From NCBI RefSeq assembly GCF_002198115.1, contig NZ_NGNR01000001.1:1229332-1293331 (forward strand): a stretch of 64,000 nt of DNA, in the 5' to 3' direction. Position 1 is the first letter of the stretch. Every line of letters begins with the position of its first letter. The translations under genes and the position numbers were made by a program. The notes beneath the pieces are model-generated. The model was not told where the DNA came from, made no database searches, and saw nothing but the letters and a program-made list of their open reading frames with translations. Shown in pieces: positions 8,563-16,033 of this stretch. This stretch comes from Robiginitalea sediminis. GTDB taxonomy: Bacteria; Bacteroidota; Bacteroidia; Flavobacteriales; Flavobacteriaceae.

Positions 8563-8742
8563 ATGGCAAACGAAGAACTAAACGAAAGGTTCCTTACACG
8601 ACGTGAGGTTGCTGAAAAATTCCGTGTAAACGAATCTACGGTTTACAGATGGCGGCAAAAGGGGATAATTAAGGCCTATGGAATCCAAGGCCGAGTCCTC
8701 TATAAGCAAAGCGAAATCCAAAAGCAACTTATAGAACTTTAA
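8563..8742 (+). CDS. Small MerR/excisionase-type helix-turn-helix protein
   Basis: A 59-residue protein. RFLTRREVAEKF-RVNESTVYRWRQKGIIKAYGIQGRVLYKQSEI is the classical HTH_17/excisionase pattern: a helix-turn-helix followed by the K-Y-x-IxGRxLY wing. In mobile elements such proteins direct integrase towards excision or regulate the early operon. It lies between the integrase and the replication genes and ends 11 bases before the next start, suggesting an operon. AAGG occurs in the leader, but no strong ribosome site is seen. Confidence 0.85.
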   Translation: MANEELNERFLTRREVAEKFRVNESTVYRWRQKGIIKAYGIQGRVLYKQSEIQKQLIEL

Positions 8743-8753
8743 AAACTCCGGTC

Positions 8754-9158
8754 ATGGGAAAAATTCCAAGGCCGGTGATCCATCTATACGATGAGGTCAG
8801 CCCTGGCAAATTTGCCACGGTACGGCATTTTCAGTTGTGTGAAACAGTATCTAAACCGCCTGCACTTTCTCCCCATCTCAACATTGCAGAGAATAGGAGT
8901 TTTGCAAAATCCAACCCTGTTTATTGGGTAAAAGAAAGGATAGGTAGTGTCTGGTCTAAAAAGGCCTTAACGGGGATATGGAAGGCGCCTGTGGACGGGT
9001 TCTTTTACGGGGATTCCAACAGAAGGCAAAACCTTTTACTATTTCAGTTTGTAGGGGAGCATTTAAGGGTGTATTTCTTTCGGGATTACTATACCCGAGA
9101 TATATCGTCTGTTATACAGAGTCTTGCCGGTACTTCGGGACATGGTCTAAGAAATTGA
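8754..9158 (+). CDS. Unknown 134-aa protein of the replication operon
   Basis: I do not recognise a family. The product is 134 residues, basic and aromatic-rich, with no membrane segment or signal. It is placed tightly between the excisionase-type gene (11-bp gap) and the replication-type gene (18-bp gap) on the same strand. A role as replication accessory or single-strand-binding-type partner is conceivable from position only. Confidence 0.65.
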   Translation: MGKIPRPVIHLYDEVSPGKFATVRHFQLCETVSKPPALSPHLNIAENRSFAKSNPVYWVKERIGSVWSKKALTGIWKAPVDGFFYGDSNRRQNLLLFQFVGEHLRVYFFRDYYTRDISSVIQSLAGTSGHGLRN

Positions 9159-9176
9159 GACAGTCCAGGACGTACA

Positions 9177-10079
9177 ATGGTAGATTACCTAAAAGCAGAC
9201 GTTTTAGGCATGTCTCCCGATGTGCTAAAGTCAAATGGGCTATTAGACTTCAATACCCAGGTTTCTTTAAGAACTGGAGTATTGGGGTCTTTTGCCCAGG
9301 CTTTTTATAATGGGTTGAAGTTCCGTGTATATGAGCCTACAGATACATACCCTATGGGTAGAGTCACGATAGAAGGTAGCCTACATAAATACTGGAATGA
9401 TGGGCGTCATAACTATAATGATTTTAGTCTAAAAGGGAATCACCAGGCGTTATCAGACATTCAAACGAGGTTTAGCATATCGCCACAACAAATTTCGCTA
9501 AGACAACTTGAATTAGGACTGAATCTTTCAATTGACCATAGCCCTGAAGCAATTATAAAAAACATGATGTTCCACAGAACCGATAGGATATGCAGCCCAA
9601 TTCCGAGTCATCGTGGCACCTATTTTCACGTTGCCAGAAGCCAGAAAGTGCTAAAATGGTATAATAAGTCGAAGCACATGAATAGCAGCGGTATAAAGGC
9701 TCCGGAAAACCTATTCCGTATGGAAAACAAATACCTAAAGATGGCTGAAATCAACGGAATGGGTATTTATTCCCTATCGGATCTTATTTGTGCCGATTTG
9801 CCATGCCTGGTTGAAAATATCCTACTAAGAGAATGGGAGGGGGTAATTTATTATGATGAAAGGGCCCTTGAAGGGCATAAGCACAAAGAGCAATACGGAA
9901 ACCTACGCTTTTGGGAAGGTCTGAAGTACGAGAACTTTAAATACCACAGGAAGCAACTAAAAAGAATTTATACCGATAATCCGCAATGCGTTAAAGAAAT
10001 CATCAGGCGTAAGATCGTAGAAAAATGCAGGCAGTTAAATGACTATACTACCGAAATTGACACTTTATGTATAAGGTAA
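9177..10079 (+). CDS. Putative replication initiator, filamentous-phage gpII/X or RstA-like
   Basis: The product has 300 residues. It opens with MVDYLKADV, recalling the MIDxL starts of phage gpII/X proteins. It continues with VTIEGSLHKYWNDGRHNYNDFS, which resembles the VEGNPxRxxxxDNxFG segment of RstA-like initiators, followed by QLELGLNL, comparable to their conserved RxExR/L strand. These parallels are from memory and weak individually, so the call is tentative. If right, the protein would nick the element at a double-strand origin and start rolling-circle replication after excision. It is the third gene of a compact plus-strand operon. Confidence 0.55.
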   Translation: MVDYLKADVLGMSPDVLKSNGLLDFNTQVSLRTGVLGSFAQAFYNGLKFRVYEPTDTYPMGRVTIEGSLHKYWNDGRHNYNDFSLKGNHQALSDIQTRFSISPQQISLRQLELGLNLSIDHSPEAIIKNMMFHRTDRICSPIPSHRGTYFHVARSQKVLKWYNKSKHMNSSGIKAPENLFRMENKYLKMAEINGMGIYSLSDLICADLPCLVENILLREWEGVIYYDERALEGHKHKEQYGNLRFWEGLKYENFKYHRKQLKRIYTDNPQCVKEIIRRKIVEKCRQLNDYTTEIDTLCIR

Positions 10080-10183
10080 ATTCCGGTAGTGATTATGAAT
10101 ACGACTCTTATTTGTACGAATCAAGCCAAAGCAGCCTTTAAGATGTGATTATTCTAAATGGAAACAAAAGGCATATACATTAT

Positions 10184-10333
10184 TCAAATGTCGTCCTCAT
10201 CGGACTCACTAAACATAGCGTCCCAATGTTTTTTTGCACCCTTGAACAAGAAGGCAACAATGAAGATGGCTAATAGGATTGACCCTCCAATAACATACTC
10301 CATATGATATTTTTTTGGAAAATTATAGGACAT
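10184..10333 (-). CDS. Small membrane protein
   Basis: A 49-residue protein with one strong transmembrane segment (about residues 13-30, YVIGGSILLAIFIVAFLF), then a basic stretch GAKKHW and an acidic tail SESDEDDI. I start it at the ATG at 10333, which has AAGGAT/AAGG 10-15 bases upstream. A longer frame begins at 10393, but that would leave only 11 bases to the divergent gene. Size and layout resemble small holins or filamentous-phage coat-like proteins, but this is only a shape similarity. Confidence 0.5.
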   Translation of the reverse strand: MSYNFPKKYHMEYVIGGSILLAIFIVAFLFKGAKKHWDAMFSESDEDDI

Positions 10334-10404
10334 GAAAGCCTTATCCTTGCGGTAATCCGTAAAGACTATATTCTTACAAGGTTGAATAATCAAAAAAAAT
10401 CAAA

Positions 10405-10671
10405 ATGAGCCGTGGAGGTGTAAGACCTGGAGCCGGAAGGAAATCCAAGGCTGAAGAACAAGAGTTAGTAGAGAAATTAAGCCCTTTAGAGCCAATAGCC
10501 TTTAAAGCACTTACAGAAGCCCTGTCAGAGGGCCAGAGATGGGCTGTAAGGCTCTATTTTGAATATATGTATGGTAGACCTGCACAACAGGTTAATCGTA
10601 GTGAGTTTGTTGAGCAGCCATTGTTCGGGGATATTGAAATAAGGAGGGAAGTTGTATATAAAGAAATATAA
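10405..10671 (+). CDS. Small DNA-binding-type protein with RGGxRPGAGRK motif
   Basis: An 88-residue soluble protein. The N-terminal SRGGVRPGAGRKSK is a motif often found at the start of phage small-terminase-like and mobile-element proteins. The rest (LTEALSEGQRWAVRLYFEYMYGRPAQQV) resembles the helical core seen in such proteins. This suggests a DNA-binding role in the element. It is divergent from the small membrane protein and ends three bases before the stop of the convergent cargo gene. The exact function is unknown. Confidence 0.6.
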   Translation: MSRGGVRPGAGRKSKAEEQELVEKLSPLEPIAFKALTEALSEGQRWAVRLYFEYMYGRPAQQVNRSEFVEQPLFGDIEIRREVVYKEI

Positions 10672-10674
10672 TTG

Positions 10675-11319
10675 CTATAACCCTCCAAAGGGATCTTCAT
10701 AATCAATGAAATCTTCTGGTTTATACCATTTTAATACATAAGAGCAATTACAACCCAAATCACCAAATGGCTTTTTGGTACAATTATTCGGTATCGGTCT
10801 TGATTCAATCAATTCTTCAATTGTAAACCTTTTTCCCTTTTGAGACCTTCCAAAATCGCAGTATTCATCTTGGCAAGTAATCTCAATTCCCCATTCTTCT
10901 GGATTAGTTTTTTGGTTTAACTCTATTTTATAAAGAGTAAGTAATTCACTATTCGCTTTTGTTAAATAATCAATTGGACTAACTCCCTCATATTTCGCTA
11001 CAAACTCGCCCATAGCCCTATAAGTGAACCAATTCTTAAAGTGTATCTCCTTCCTGTCCCTATTGACATCGTTCTCCAGGACTCTCTTAAACATACCCAT
11101 TACTATTTTCCTTAATTCCGGCGGACCATTTTCATATTCCTTATCCCAAGCCATCAACTGGTACAAAGTATCCTCCCAATAATCATTGAAATTTTCAAAA
11201 TCATTTCTTCTTTCAAGAAAATAAGACCAGTTAAAATTTACATAACCTTTATCCAGGTATCTGCTAAATAATCCGCCGTAGTCCCGAACAACCTTTTGAA
11301 TGGTTAGTTTTTCAGTCAT
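10675..11319 (-). CDS. Unknown Cys-rich cargo protein A (paralogue of 11580-12206)
   Basis: A 214-residue soluble protein with no recognised family. The C-terminal part contains Cys149, Cys154, then RS-x-K-x2-RF-x-I, NNCTKKP (Cys180) and Cys190-x-Cys192, a likely metal-binding knuckle. The same order and spacing recur in the other cargo protein: C-x3-RS-x-K-x2-R[FY]-x-I-[DE], N[ND]C, C-x-C. Both also share a FVxxYEGxS segment upstream, so the two are diverged paralogues. The pattern faintly resembles the C-terminal cysteine motif of Mu gpF/SPP1 gp7-like head proteins (inference). It is on the minus strand, opposite to its paralogue, with a divergent 260-bp spacer between them. Confidence 0.75.
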   Translation of the reverse strand: MTEKLTIQKVVRDYGGLFSRYLDKGYVNFNWSYFLERRNDFENFNDYWEDTLYQLMAWDKEYENGPPELRKIVMGMFKRVLENDVNRDRKEIHFKNWFTYRAMGEFVAKYEGVSPIDYLTKANSELLTLYKIELNQKTNPEEWGIEITCQDEYCDFGRSQKGKRFTIEELIESRPIPNNCTKKPFGDLGCNCSYVLKWYKPEDFIDYEDPFGGL

Positions 11320-11579
11320 ATTGCATGAATCTAAATATCAATCAAAATAAAGTTAACCATATTGTACTCTTTGAGTCCAATACGGTCGCGTTTATTATGA
11401 AGAATTTACTTCAGGAATGATGAGTGCCATCAACGCCTTATTTTATGGCTATGGCCAAAATGTAATTACATTGTAGGCTTCGCACTAAATGTTGAGGGCT
11501 TTAAAGTGGATTCGGTTCTTTTAAACCTTATGGAAAGGTGCTGGGAGGCTGTTTCTATTGATTCGTAAACCTATCCTAA
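11320..11579. other. Divergent spacer between the two cargo genes
   Basis: The 260 bases hold the promoters of both cargo genes. A stretch at about 11415-11569 is open for some 50 codons on the plus strand with protein-like composition (ending GFALNVEGFKVDSVLLNLMERCW... then a stop) but has no start codon. It may be the remnant of an older gene. Confidence 0.35.
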
Positions 11580-12206
11580 ATGAAAGAATTTACCCTGAAA
11601 AGAGGTTGGAATAGAAATAAGCATCTTTTTAAAGTTGTGTTAGGTTGGGACTGGGCTGATCTTGAAACGGATTACAAATCCCTAAAAATGAAGAAGGATA
11701 TATCCGAAAAGGACTATTTCTGGGGTTTGTTAAACCGAATGCTGGTTAGGTCCGATGATGACACTCAGAATATACATTCTCTTAATAAGAGCATTTACCT
11801 CACAATGGCCTGGTTTGTTCATTGGTATGAAGGTAAATCTGGCCTGCCATACTCCAGGCTTATGATTCAGGCCGAAATAATGGACTGTAAATTTGGTCAT
11901 ATTCCCAATAGTCACGTGATGTACGAAATTGCAGTTATTCCGGATCCAGAATGTACATATGCGCGAAGTTTAAAAGACACAAGATACCCTATAGATGTTG
12001 ATGACATTCCTTTGGCAACAAATGACTGTTTACGTCCAGTATGCCGATGTTGCCTAAGCGTGGTCCCAAAAAGGGACGAAAACGGGCGACTTGTTTTTAA
12101 AAACAGGCCCTCAAATGGGGAGTTAGTTACAAAAGTGCCCGAAAGAATAGGTTTTTGGGCTATGGTTCGGAAGATGTTAGGAAAAAATAATAAAACAAAC
12201 CCCTAA
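11580..12206 (+). CDS. Unknown Cys-rich cargo protein B (paralogue of 10675-11319)
   Basis: A 208-residue soluble protein. Residues 78-87 (WFVHWYEGKS) and the C-terminal knuckle Cys125-x3-RS-x-K-x2-RYPI, NDC (150), Cys155-x-Cys157-Cys158 align with cargo protein A. After the knuckle it has a 50-residue basic tail (ends MVRKMLGKNNKTNP) that A lacks. Placement at the very end of the element next to attR, AT-rich codon use and divergent pairing with its paralogue are typical of accessory cargo. Function unknown; defence, superinfection control or a structural decoy are all open possibilities. Confidence 0.75.
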   Translation: MKEFTLKRGWNRNKHLFKVVLGWDWADLETDYKSLKMKKDISEKDYFWGLLNRMLVRSDDDTQNIHSLNKSIYLTMAWFVHWYEGKSGLPYSRLMIQAEIMDCKFGHIPNSHVMYEIAVIPDPECTYARSLKDTRYPIDVDDIPLATNDCLRPVCRCCLSVVPKRDENGRLVFKNRPSNGELVTKVPERIGFWAMVRKMLGKNNKTNP

Positions 12207-12236
12207 AAACTTGTTTATAAAGTCAATAGGGGTTTG
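12196..12236 (-). terminator. Element-supplied terminator behind tRNA-Leu
   Basis: CAAACCCCTA (12196-12205) and TAGGGGTTTG (12227-12236) form a perfect 10-bp inverted repeat around a 21-base loop. On the minus strand it is followed by TTTTATT. It lies five bases beyond the tRNA-Leu 3' end and would replace the original terminator now 5.4 kb away. Confidence 0.55.
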
Positions 12237-12240
12237 AAAA

Positions 12241-12261
12241 GTACTCGGGACGGGACTTGAA
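12241..12261. repeat. Right attachment site copy (attR core) within tRNA-Leu
   Basis: The 21 bases are identical to 6836-6856 and cover the 3' end of the tRNA: acceptor strand and 3' side of the T arm. Because they match, the tRNA stays functional after insertion. Confidence 0.9.
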
Positions 12262-12326
12262 CCCGTACGGCCACAATGGCCATTGGATTTTAAGTCCAAC
12301 GTGTCTACCAATTCCACCACCCGAGC
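12242..12326 (-). tRNA. tRNA-Leu (anticodon UAA)
   Basis: An 85-nt class II tRNA on the minus strand. It has D-arm GGTGGAATTGGTAGACAC, anticodon stem TTGGA/TCCAA around loop CTTAAAA giving anticodon TAA, a long variable arm (TGGCCATTGTGGCCGT) and T-loop GTTCAAGTC. The acceptor GCTCGGG pairs with CCCGAGT (a G-U first pair). CCA is not encoded. Its 3' end is the insertion point of the integrative element. Confidence 0.95.
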
Positions 12327-12336
12327 AGGGGCGAAC

Positions 12337-12364
12337 AAAAAAACGCTGACAGGCAGCGTTTTTT
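12337..12364. terminator. Terminator-like hairpin between the two tRNA genes
   Basis: AAACGCTG and CAGCGTT form a stem around ACAGG, flanked by A7 on one side and T6 on the other, so it works in either direction. It sits in the 46-base gap between tRNA-Gly and tRNA-Leu, which are on the same strand. Confidence 0.6.
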
Positions 12365-12372
12365 AAGCTCTG

Positions 12373-12445
12373 AGCGAAAAACGGGATTCGAACCCGCGAC
12401 CTCCACCTTGGCAAGGTGGCGCTCTACCAACTGAGCTATTTTCGC
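12373..12445 (-). tRNA. tRNA-Gly (anticodon GCC)
   Basis: A 73-nt cloverleaf on the minus strand. It has acceptor GCGAAAA/TTTTCGC, D arm AGCTCAGTTGGTAGAGC, anticodon stem CCACC/GGTGG around loop TTGCCAA, and T arm GCGGGTTCGAATCCCGT. The discriminator is U. It precedes tRNA-Leu in the direction of transcription. Confidence 0.96.
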
Positions 12446-12484
12446 GTGTTGCGAAATTGCTTCCGAGCGCGATTCGAGTTTTCG

Positions 12485-12528
12485 AAGGTGGCGCTCTACT
12501 CCCGATAGCTATCGGGAAGCTATTTTCG
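12485..12528 (-). pseudogene. tRNA-Gly 5' fragment split by an 18-bp palindrome
   Basis: AAGGTGGCGCTCTAC (12485-12499) and AGCTATTTTCGC (12517-12528) repeat the 5' half of the neighbouring tRNA-Gly. In place of the intervening CAACTG sits the palindrome TCCCGATAGCTATCGGGA (12500-12517). This looks like a broken tRNA duplicate carrying a small repeat. The other bases between tRNA-Gly and mutS show no gene. Confidence 0.7.
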
Positions 12529-12628
12529 CATGTCAATAAGTCTTGATGCTCCCGAAGGATGCGGATGCAAATTTAATACATTTTGGGGAAAAGCAAAGAA
12601 CTTTTTGGCGAAAAAGGAAGGTTCTGGA

Positions 12629-15244
12629 TCAGGAGGAAGCCCGTTTTTTAGCCGCGAGCAGCCGCTTGATTTCGTTGAGTTTCATCAGGGCTTCCACGGG
12701 GGTAAGCTGGTCGATGTTCAGGTCCAGGATTTCGTCCCGGATCTGTTCCAGCAGCGGGTCGTCCAGCTGGAAAAAGCTCAGCTGCATGTCGTTCTGGGCC
12801 TGTTGCAACCCTTCGGTGAGCTGGTCGGCGGAGTGGCTTTGTTCGAGCTTTTCCAGGATTTTCTGGGCCTTGCGCACCACCTGCCCGGGCATCCCGGCCA
12901 TTTTGGCCACGTGGATCCCGAAACTGTGGTGGCTTCCCCCGGCCTGCAGGGTCCGTAAAAACAGCACCTTGTCCTTGAGCTCCTTTACCGCCACGTTGTA
13001 ATTGCGGATGCGCGGAAAGCGGGAGGCCATCTCGTTGAGCTCGTGGTAATGGGTAGCAAACAGGGTTTTGGGCCGGTCCGGGTGTTCGTGCAGGTATTCG
13101 GCAATGGCCCACGCGATGGAAATCCCGTCATACGTACTGGTACCCCGCCCGATTTCGTCCAGCAAGATCAGGCTGCGGCTGGAGAGGTTGTTCAGGATGG
13201 AGGCCGCTTCATTCATCTCCACCATAAAGGTGGATTCCCCCAGGGAAATATTATCGGAGGCCCCTACCCGGGTAAAAATCTTGTCTACCAGGCCCAGGGT
13301 GGCGCTTTCGGCCGGGACAAAGCTGCCGATCTGCGCCAGCAGGCAAATCAGGGCTGTTTGCCGCAGGATGGCCGATTTACCGCTCATATTGGGTCCGGTG
13401 ATCATCAGGATTTGCTGGCTTTCCCGGTCCAGCCACAGGTCGTTGGGGATGTAGGACTCCCCGGCGGGGAGCTGGTGTTCAATCACCGGGTGGCGGCCTT
13501 TGGTCATGCTCAGGTCCGTCCCGTCGGTCATGGCCGGCTGGACATAGTTGTTTGCAGCGGCCAGGGTGGCAAACCCACACAGACAGTCCAGCTGTGCCAG
13601 GGCGGCTGCGGTTTCCTGAACCGGCCCGATGTACTCCTGCATCCACACCACGAGTTGGGCAAAAAGCTGCTGCTCCAGTTCCAGGATGCGCTCTTCAGCC
13701 CCCAGGATGCGCGATTCGTATTCCTTGAGCTCTTCGGTGATGTAGCGCTCGGCATTGACCAGGGTCTGCTTGCGGATCCATTCCCCGGGCACCTTGTCTT
13801 TATGGGTGTTGCGTACCTCAATGTAGTACCCGAAAACGTTGTTGGAGGCAATTTTAAGGGAGGGGATGCCCGTGCGGGCCGATTCCCGTTCCAGCATCTG
13901 GTCCAGGTAGTCCTTCCCGCTGTGCGCCAGCCCCCGCAATTCGTCCAGTTCCGGGGAAAACCCCGGGGCAATGGTGGTGCCCTTGCCCACCTGGGCCGGG
14001 GCCTCCTCCATGAGCATGGCTTTGATCCGATCCCTCAGGGCGTCGCAGGGGTCCATCTCCCCGGCCAGTTCGGCCAGGGCCTGGGATTCGCAATCCTGGA
14101 GGGCGCCTTTAACCGGTAGCATGGCCTCCAGGGAGTTTTTCAGGTGGACCGTTTCCCGCGGGCTTACCTTCCCGGCGGCTACTTTGGCGATAAGGCGCTC
14201 CAGGTCCCCCATGCGCCTGAGCTGCTCCTGGGTTTTTGACAGGTCCTTGTCGTTGGCTTTCAGGAAGGCCACGGCCTCGTGGCGCCTGCGGATGGGTTCC
14301 AGTTGTTTCAGGGGCAGGGCCAGCCACCGTCGCAACATGCGCCCGCCCATGGGGGATCGCGTTTTGTCGATCACCTCCAGCAGGGACACCCCTTGCCCGT
14401 TGCGGCTGCGGAACAGCTCGAGGTTCTCGGTGGTAAAACGGTCCATCCAAACGTAGTCTTCCGTAGAGAGCCGTTTAATGGCGCGGATATGCGCCAGCTG
14501 CCGGTGCTGGGTTTCCGCCAGGTAGTGCAGGATAGCCCCGGCGGCGATAATGCCGGCTTTCTGGTTTTCCACCCCGAAGCCCTTAAGGCTGGTGGTTTTG
14601 AAATGCCCCGTGAGGGTTTCCTTGGCGTAGTCCTCCTGGAAGACCCAGTCGTCCAGGTAAAAGGTGTGGTAGCGCTCGGGAAAGGTTTCCCGGAACAGGG
14701 CGCGCTGGTTTTTCGGAACAAGTACTTCCTTGGGCCCCATATTCTGCAACCACTTGTCCGCGCCTTCCGAAGAGGCCTCTGCCAGGAGGAATTCCCCTGT
14801 GGAGATGTCCAGGAAAGCCACCCCCATCCGGCGCTGTGAAAAGTGCACCGCAGCCAGGAAGTTATTGGCTTTGGCCTGCAGCAAATCGTCGCTCAGGCTT
14901 ACCCCTGGGGTCACCAGCTCGGTAACGCCCCTTTTGACGATGGTCTTGGTCTGTTTGGGGTCTTCCAGCTGGTCGCAGATGGCCACCCGCTGCCCGGCCT
15001 TGACCAGCTTAGGCAGGTAGGTGTTCAGGGCATGGTGGGGAAAACCCGCCAGGGCCGTCTTATCGCCCCCGTTGTTCCGATTGGTGAGTACAATGTCCAG
15101 GATCTCGGCGGCTTTCTCGGCGTCGGAGCCGAAGGTCTCGTAGAAATCGCCCACGCGAAAGAGCAGCAGGGCATCCGGGTATCGGGTTTTGATACCGTTG
15201 TACTGCTTCATCAGCGGGGTTTCCTTCTTGCTTTTCGATGCCAC
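12629..15244 (-). CDS. mutS: DNA mismatch repair protein MutS
   Basis: An 871-residue mismatch-recognition ATPase. The N-terminal mismatch-binding domain has GDFYETF (Phe34-x-Glu36), which contacts the mispaired base. The connector, lever and clamp domains follow. The ABC-type ATPase near residue 616 has Walker [10 protein letters not shown] and Walker B/signature [16 protein letters not shown]. It acts with MutL on replication errors. The start is GTG at 15244, giving [17 protein letters not shown] as in relatives; the next ATG at 15211 would cut into the conserved start. The tRNA genes lie downstream on the same strand. Confidence 0.97.
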   Translation of the reverse strand: MASKSKKETPLMKQYNGIKTRYPDALLLFRVGDFYETFGSDAEKAAEILDIVLTNRNNGGDKTALAGFPHHALNTYLPKLVKAGQRVAICDQLEDPKQTKTIVKRGVTELVTPGVSLSDDLLQAKANNFLAAVHFSQRRMGVAFLDISTGEFLLAEASSEGADKWLQNMGPKEVLVPKNQRALFRETFPERYHTFYLDDWVFQEDYAKETLTGHFKTTSLKGFGVENQKAGIIAAGAILHYLAETQHRQLAHIRAIKRLSTEDYVWMDRFTTENLELFRSRNGQGVSLLEVIDKTRSPMGGRMLRRWLALPLKQLEPIRRRHEAVAFLKANDKDLSKTQEQLRRMGDLERLIAKVAAGKVSPRETVHLKNSLEAMLPVKGALQDCESQALAELAGEMDPCDALRDRIKAMLMEEAPAQVGKGTTIAPGFSPELDELRGLAHSGKDYLDQMLERESARTGIPSLKIASNNVFGYYIEVRNTHKDKVPGEWIRKQTLVNAERYITEELKEYESRILGAEERILELEQQLFAQLVVWMQEYIGPVQETAAALAQLDCLCGFATLAAANNYVQPAMTDGTDLSMTKGRHPVIEHQLPAGESYIPNDLWLDRESQQILMITGPNMSGKSAILRQTALICLLAQIGSFVPAESATLGLVDKIFTRVGASDNISLGESTFMVEMNEAASILNNLSSRSLILLDEIGRGTSTYDGISIAWAIAEYLHEHPDRPKTLFATHYHELNEMASRFPRIRNYNVAVKELKDKVLFLRTLQAGGSHHSFGIHVAKMAGMPGQVVRKAQKILEKLEQSHSADQLTEGLQQAQNDMQLSFFQLDDPLLEQIRDEILDLNIDQLTPVEALMKLNEIKRLLAAKKRASS

Positions 15245-15365
15245 GGGCCTGGGGTTTGCGCAATGGAACGAAAATACAGGATTCCCCTTGCCTTCCCAAT
15301 GCCTGTTGATATTTTCGGATAACTTGCCAGGAAGTGATCTGGCCTCCCATTTCCAGCTTTTATGG

Positions 15366-15373
15366 TACTTTTG
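15366..15373 (+). promoter_or_regulatory. Promoter -7 box of the TrmH-type gene
   Basis: TACTTTTG matches the Bacteroidetes TAnnTTTG -7 consensus, 18 bases before the ATG at 15391. Its position excludes the earlier in-frame ATG at 15334. Confidence 0.6.
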
Positions 15374-15390
15374 GCCCTCAACCTTTTTCC

Positions 15391-15918
15391 ATGCGCAAGT
15401 TAACCAACGAGGAACTCGACAGGCTCGACCCCGAAGGCTTCCAGAAGGCCCCGAAAACCCCGGTGGTGGTAGTGCTGGACAATGTCCGCAGCCTGCACAA
15501 CGTAGGGTCGGTATTTCGCTCTGCCGATGCCTTTCGAATCTCTGGGATCTACCTCTGCGGCATTACGGCAACTCCACCCCATAAAGACATTCGCAAAACC
15601 GCCCTGGGGGCTACCGAAACGGTAGCCTGGGAATATGCCGAGGATACCGTAACGCTGCTCCAGGAGCTCCGCAAGACCCACCAGTGCTGGGCCGTGGAGC
15701 AGGCTGAAGGGGCCGTCCCCCTCACCGATTTCCAACCGGAGGCCGGCAAGCCTTACGCCCTGGTAATGGGGCACGAGGTAAAGGGGGTGGGGCAGGAGGT
15801 CATCAACCTCTGTAACGGGGTGGTGGAAATCCCGCAGATTGGCACCAAGCATTCCCTGAATATCTCGGTGGCAGCGGGGATAGTTCTCTGGGATTTCTGG
15901 AGTAAGACCCGGACATAA
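15391..15918 (+). CDS. TrmH/SpoU family RNA 2'-O-methyltransferase
   Basis: A 175-residue SAM-dependent methyltransferase of the SPOUT class. Motif 1 is [20 protein letters not shown], motif 2 [15 protein letters not shown], and motif 3 [21 protein letters not shown], the knot that binds SAM. It should 2'-O-methylate a ribose in tRNA or rRNA; which RNA cannot be told from sequence. I start at 15391 because a -7 box lies just upstream. It is divergent from mutS and convergent with the folK fusion gene. Confidence 0.9.
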   Translation: MRKLTNEELDRLDPEGFQKAPKTPVVVVLDNVRSLHNVGSVFRSADAFRISGIYLCGITATPPHKDIRKTALGATETVAWEYAEDTVTLLQELRKTHQCWAVEQAEGAVPLTDFQPEAGKPYALVMGHEVKGVGQEVINLCNGVVEIPQIGTKHSLNISVAAGIVLWDFWSKTRT

Positions 15919-15944
15919 AAAAACCCGGCTCCAGAGGAGCCGGG
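15917..15944 (-). terminator. Terminator of the folK-dNK gene
   Basis: CCCGGCTCC and GGAGCCGGG pair around AGA, followed on the minus strand by a run of seven T. It abuts the stop codon of the convergent methyltransferase gene. Confidence 0.75.
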
Positions 15945-16033
15945 CTGCATATATACATGCTTTGAGTTAGTTGGGTTCGTTTAAACGGACGCGCAATTAC
16001 GGTTTTTACTTCCAGATTTGCAACTTATCCCCT

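Larger units (their letters stand above)
6836..12261. mobile_element. 5.4-kb integrative element in tRNA-Leu(UAA)
   Basis: The boundaries are given by a 21-bp identical repeat that is the 3' end of the tRNA-Leu gene, present inside the intact tRNA at the right and as an orphan at the left. Inside are a tyrosine recombinase next to the left end, a small excisionase-type DNA-binding protein, a replication-type protein and several small unknown genes. Base composition is clearly AT-richer than in the mutS side. There are no capsid, portal, large terminase, relaxase or type IV secretion genes. That suggests a satellite or minimal replicative integrative element rather than a full prophage or conjugative element. 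Confidence 0.9.

Noticed and set aside
11415-11569. A start-less open stretch between the cargo genes
   Set aside because: It may be a gene remnant but has no start codon and is too short to identify; kept only as a note in the spacer.
6836-12261. Integrative conjugative element or complete prophage
   Set aside because: No relaxase, coupling protein, Tra genes, portal, major capsid or large terminase within the att boundaries.
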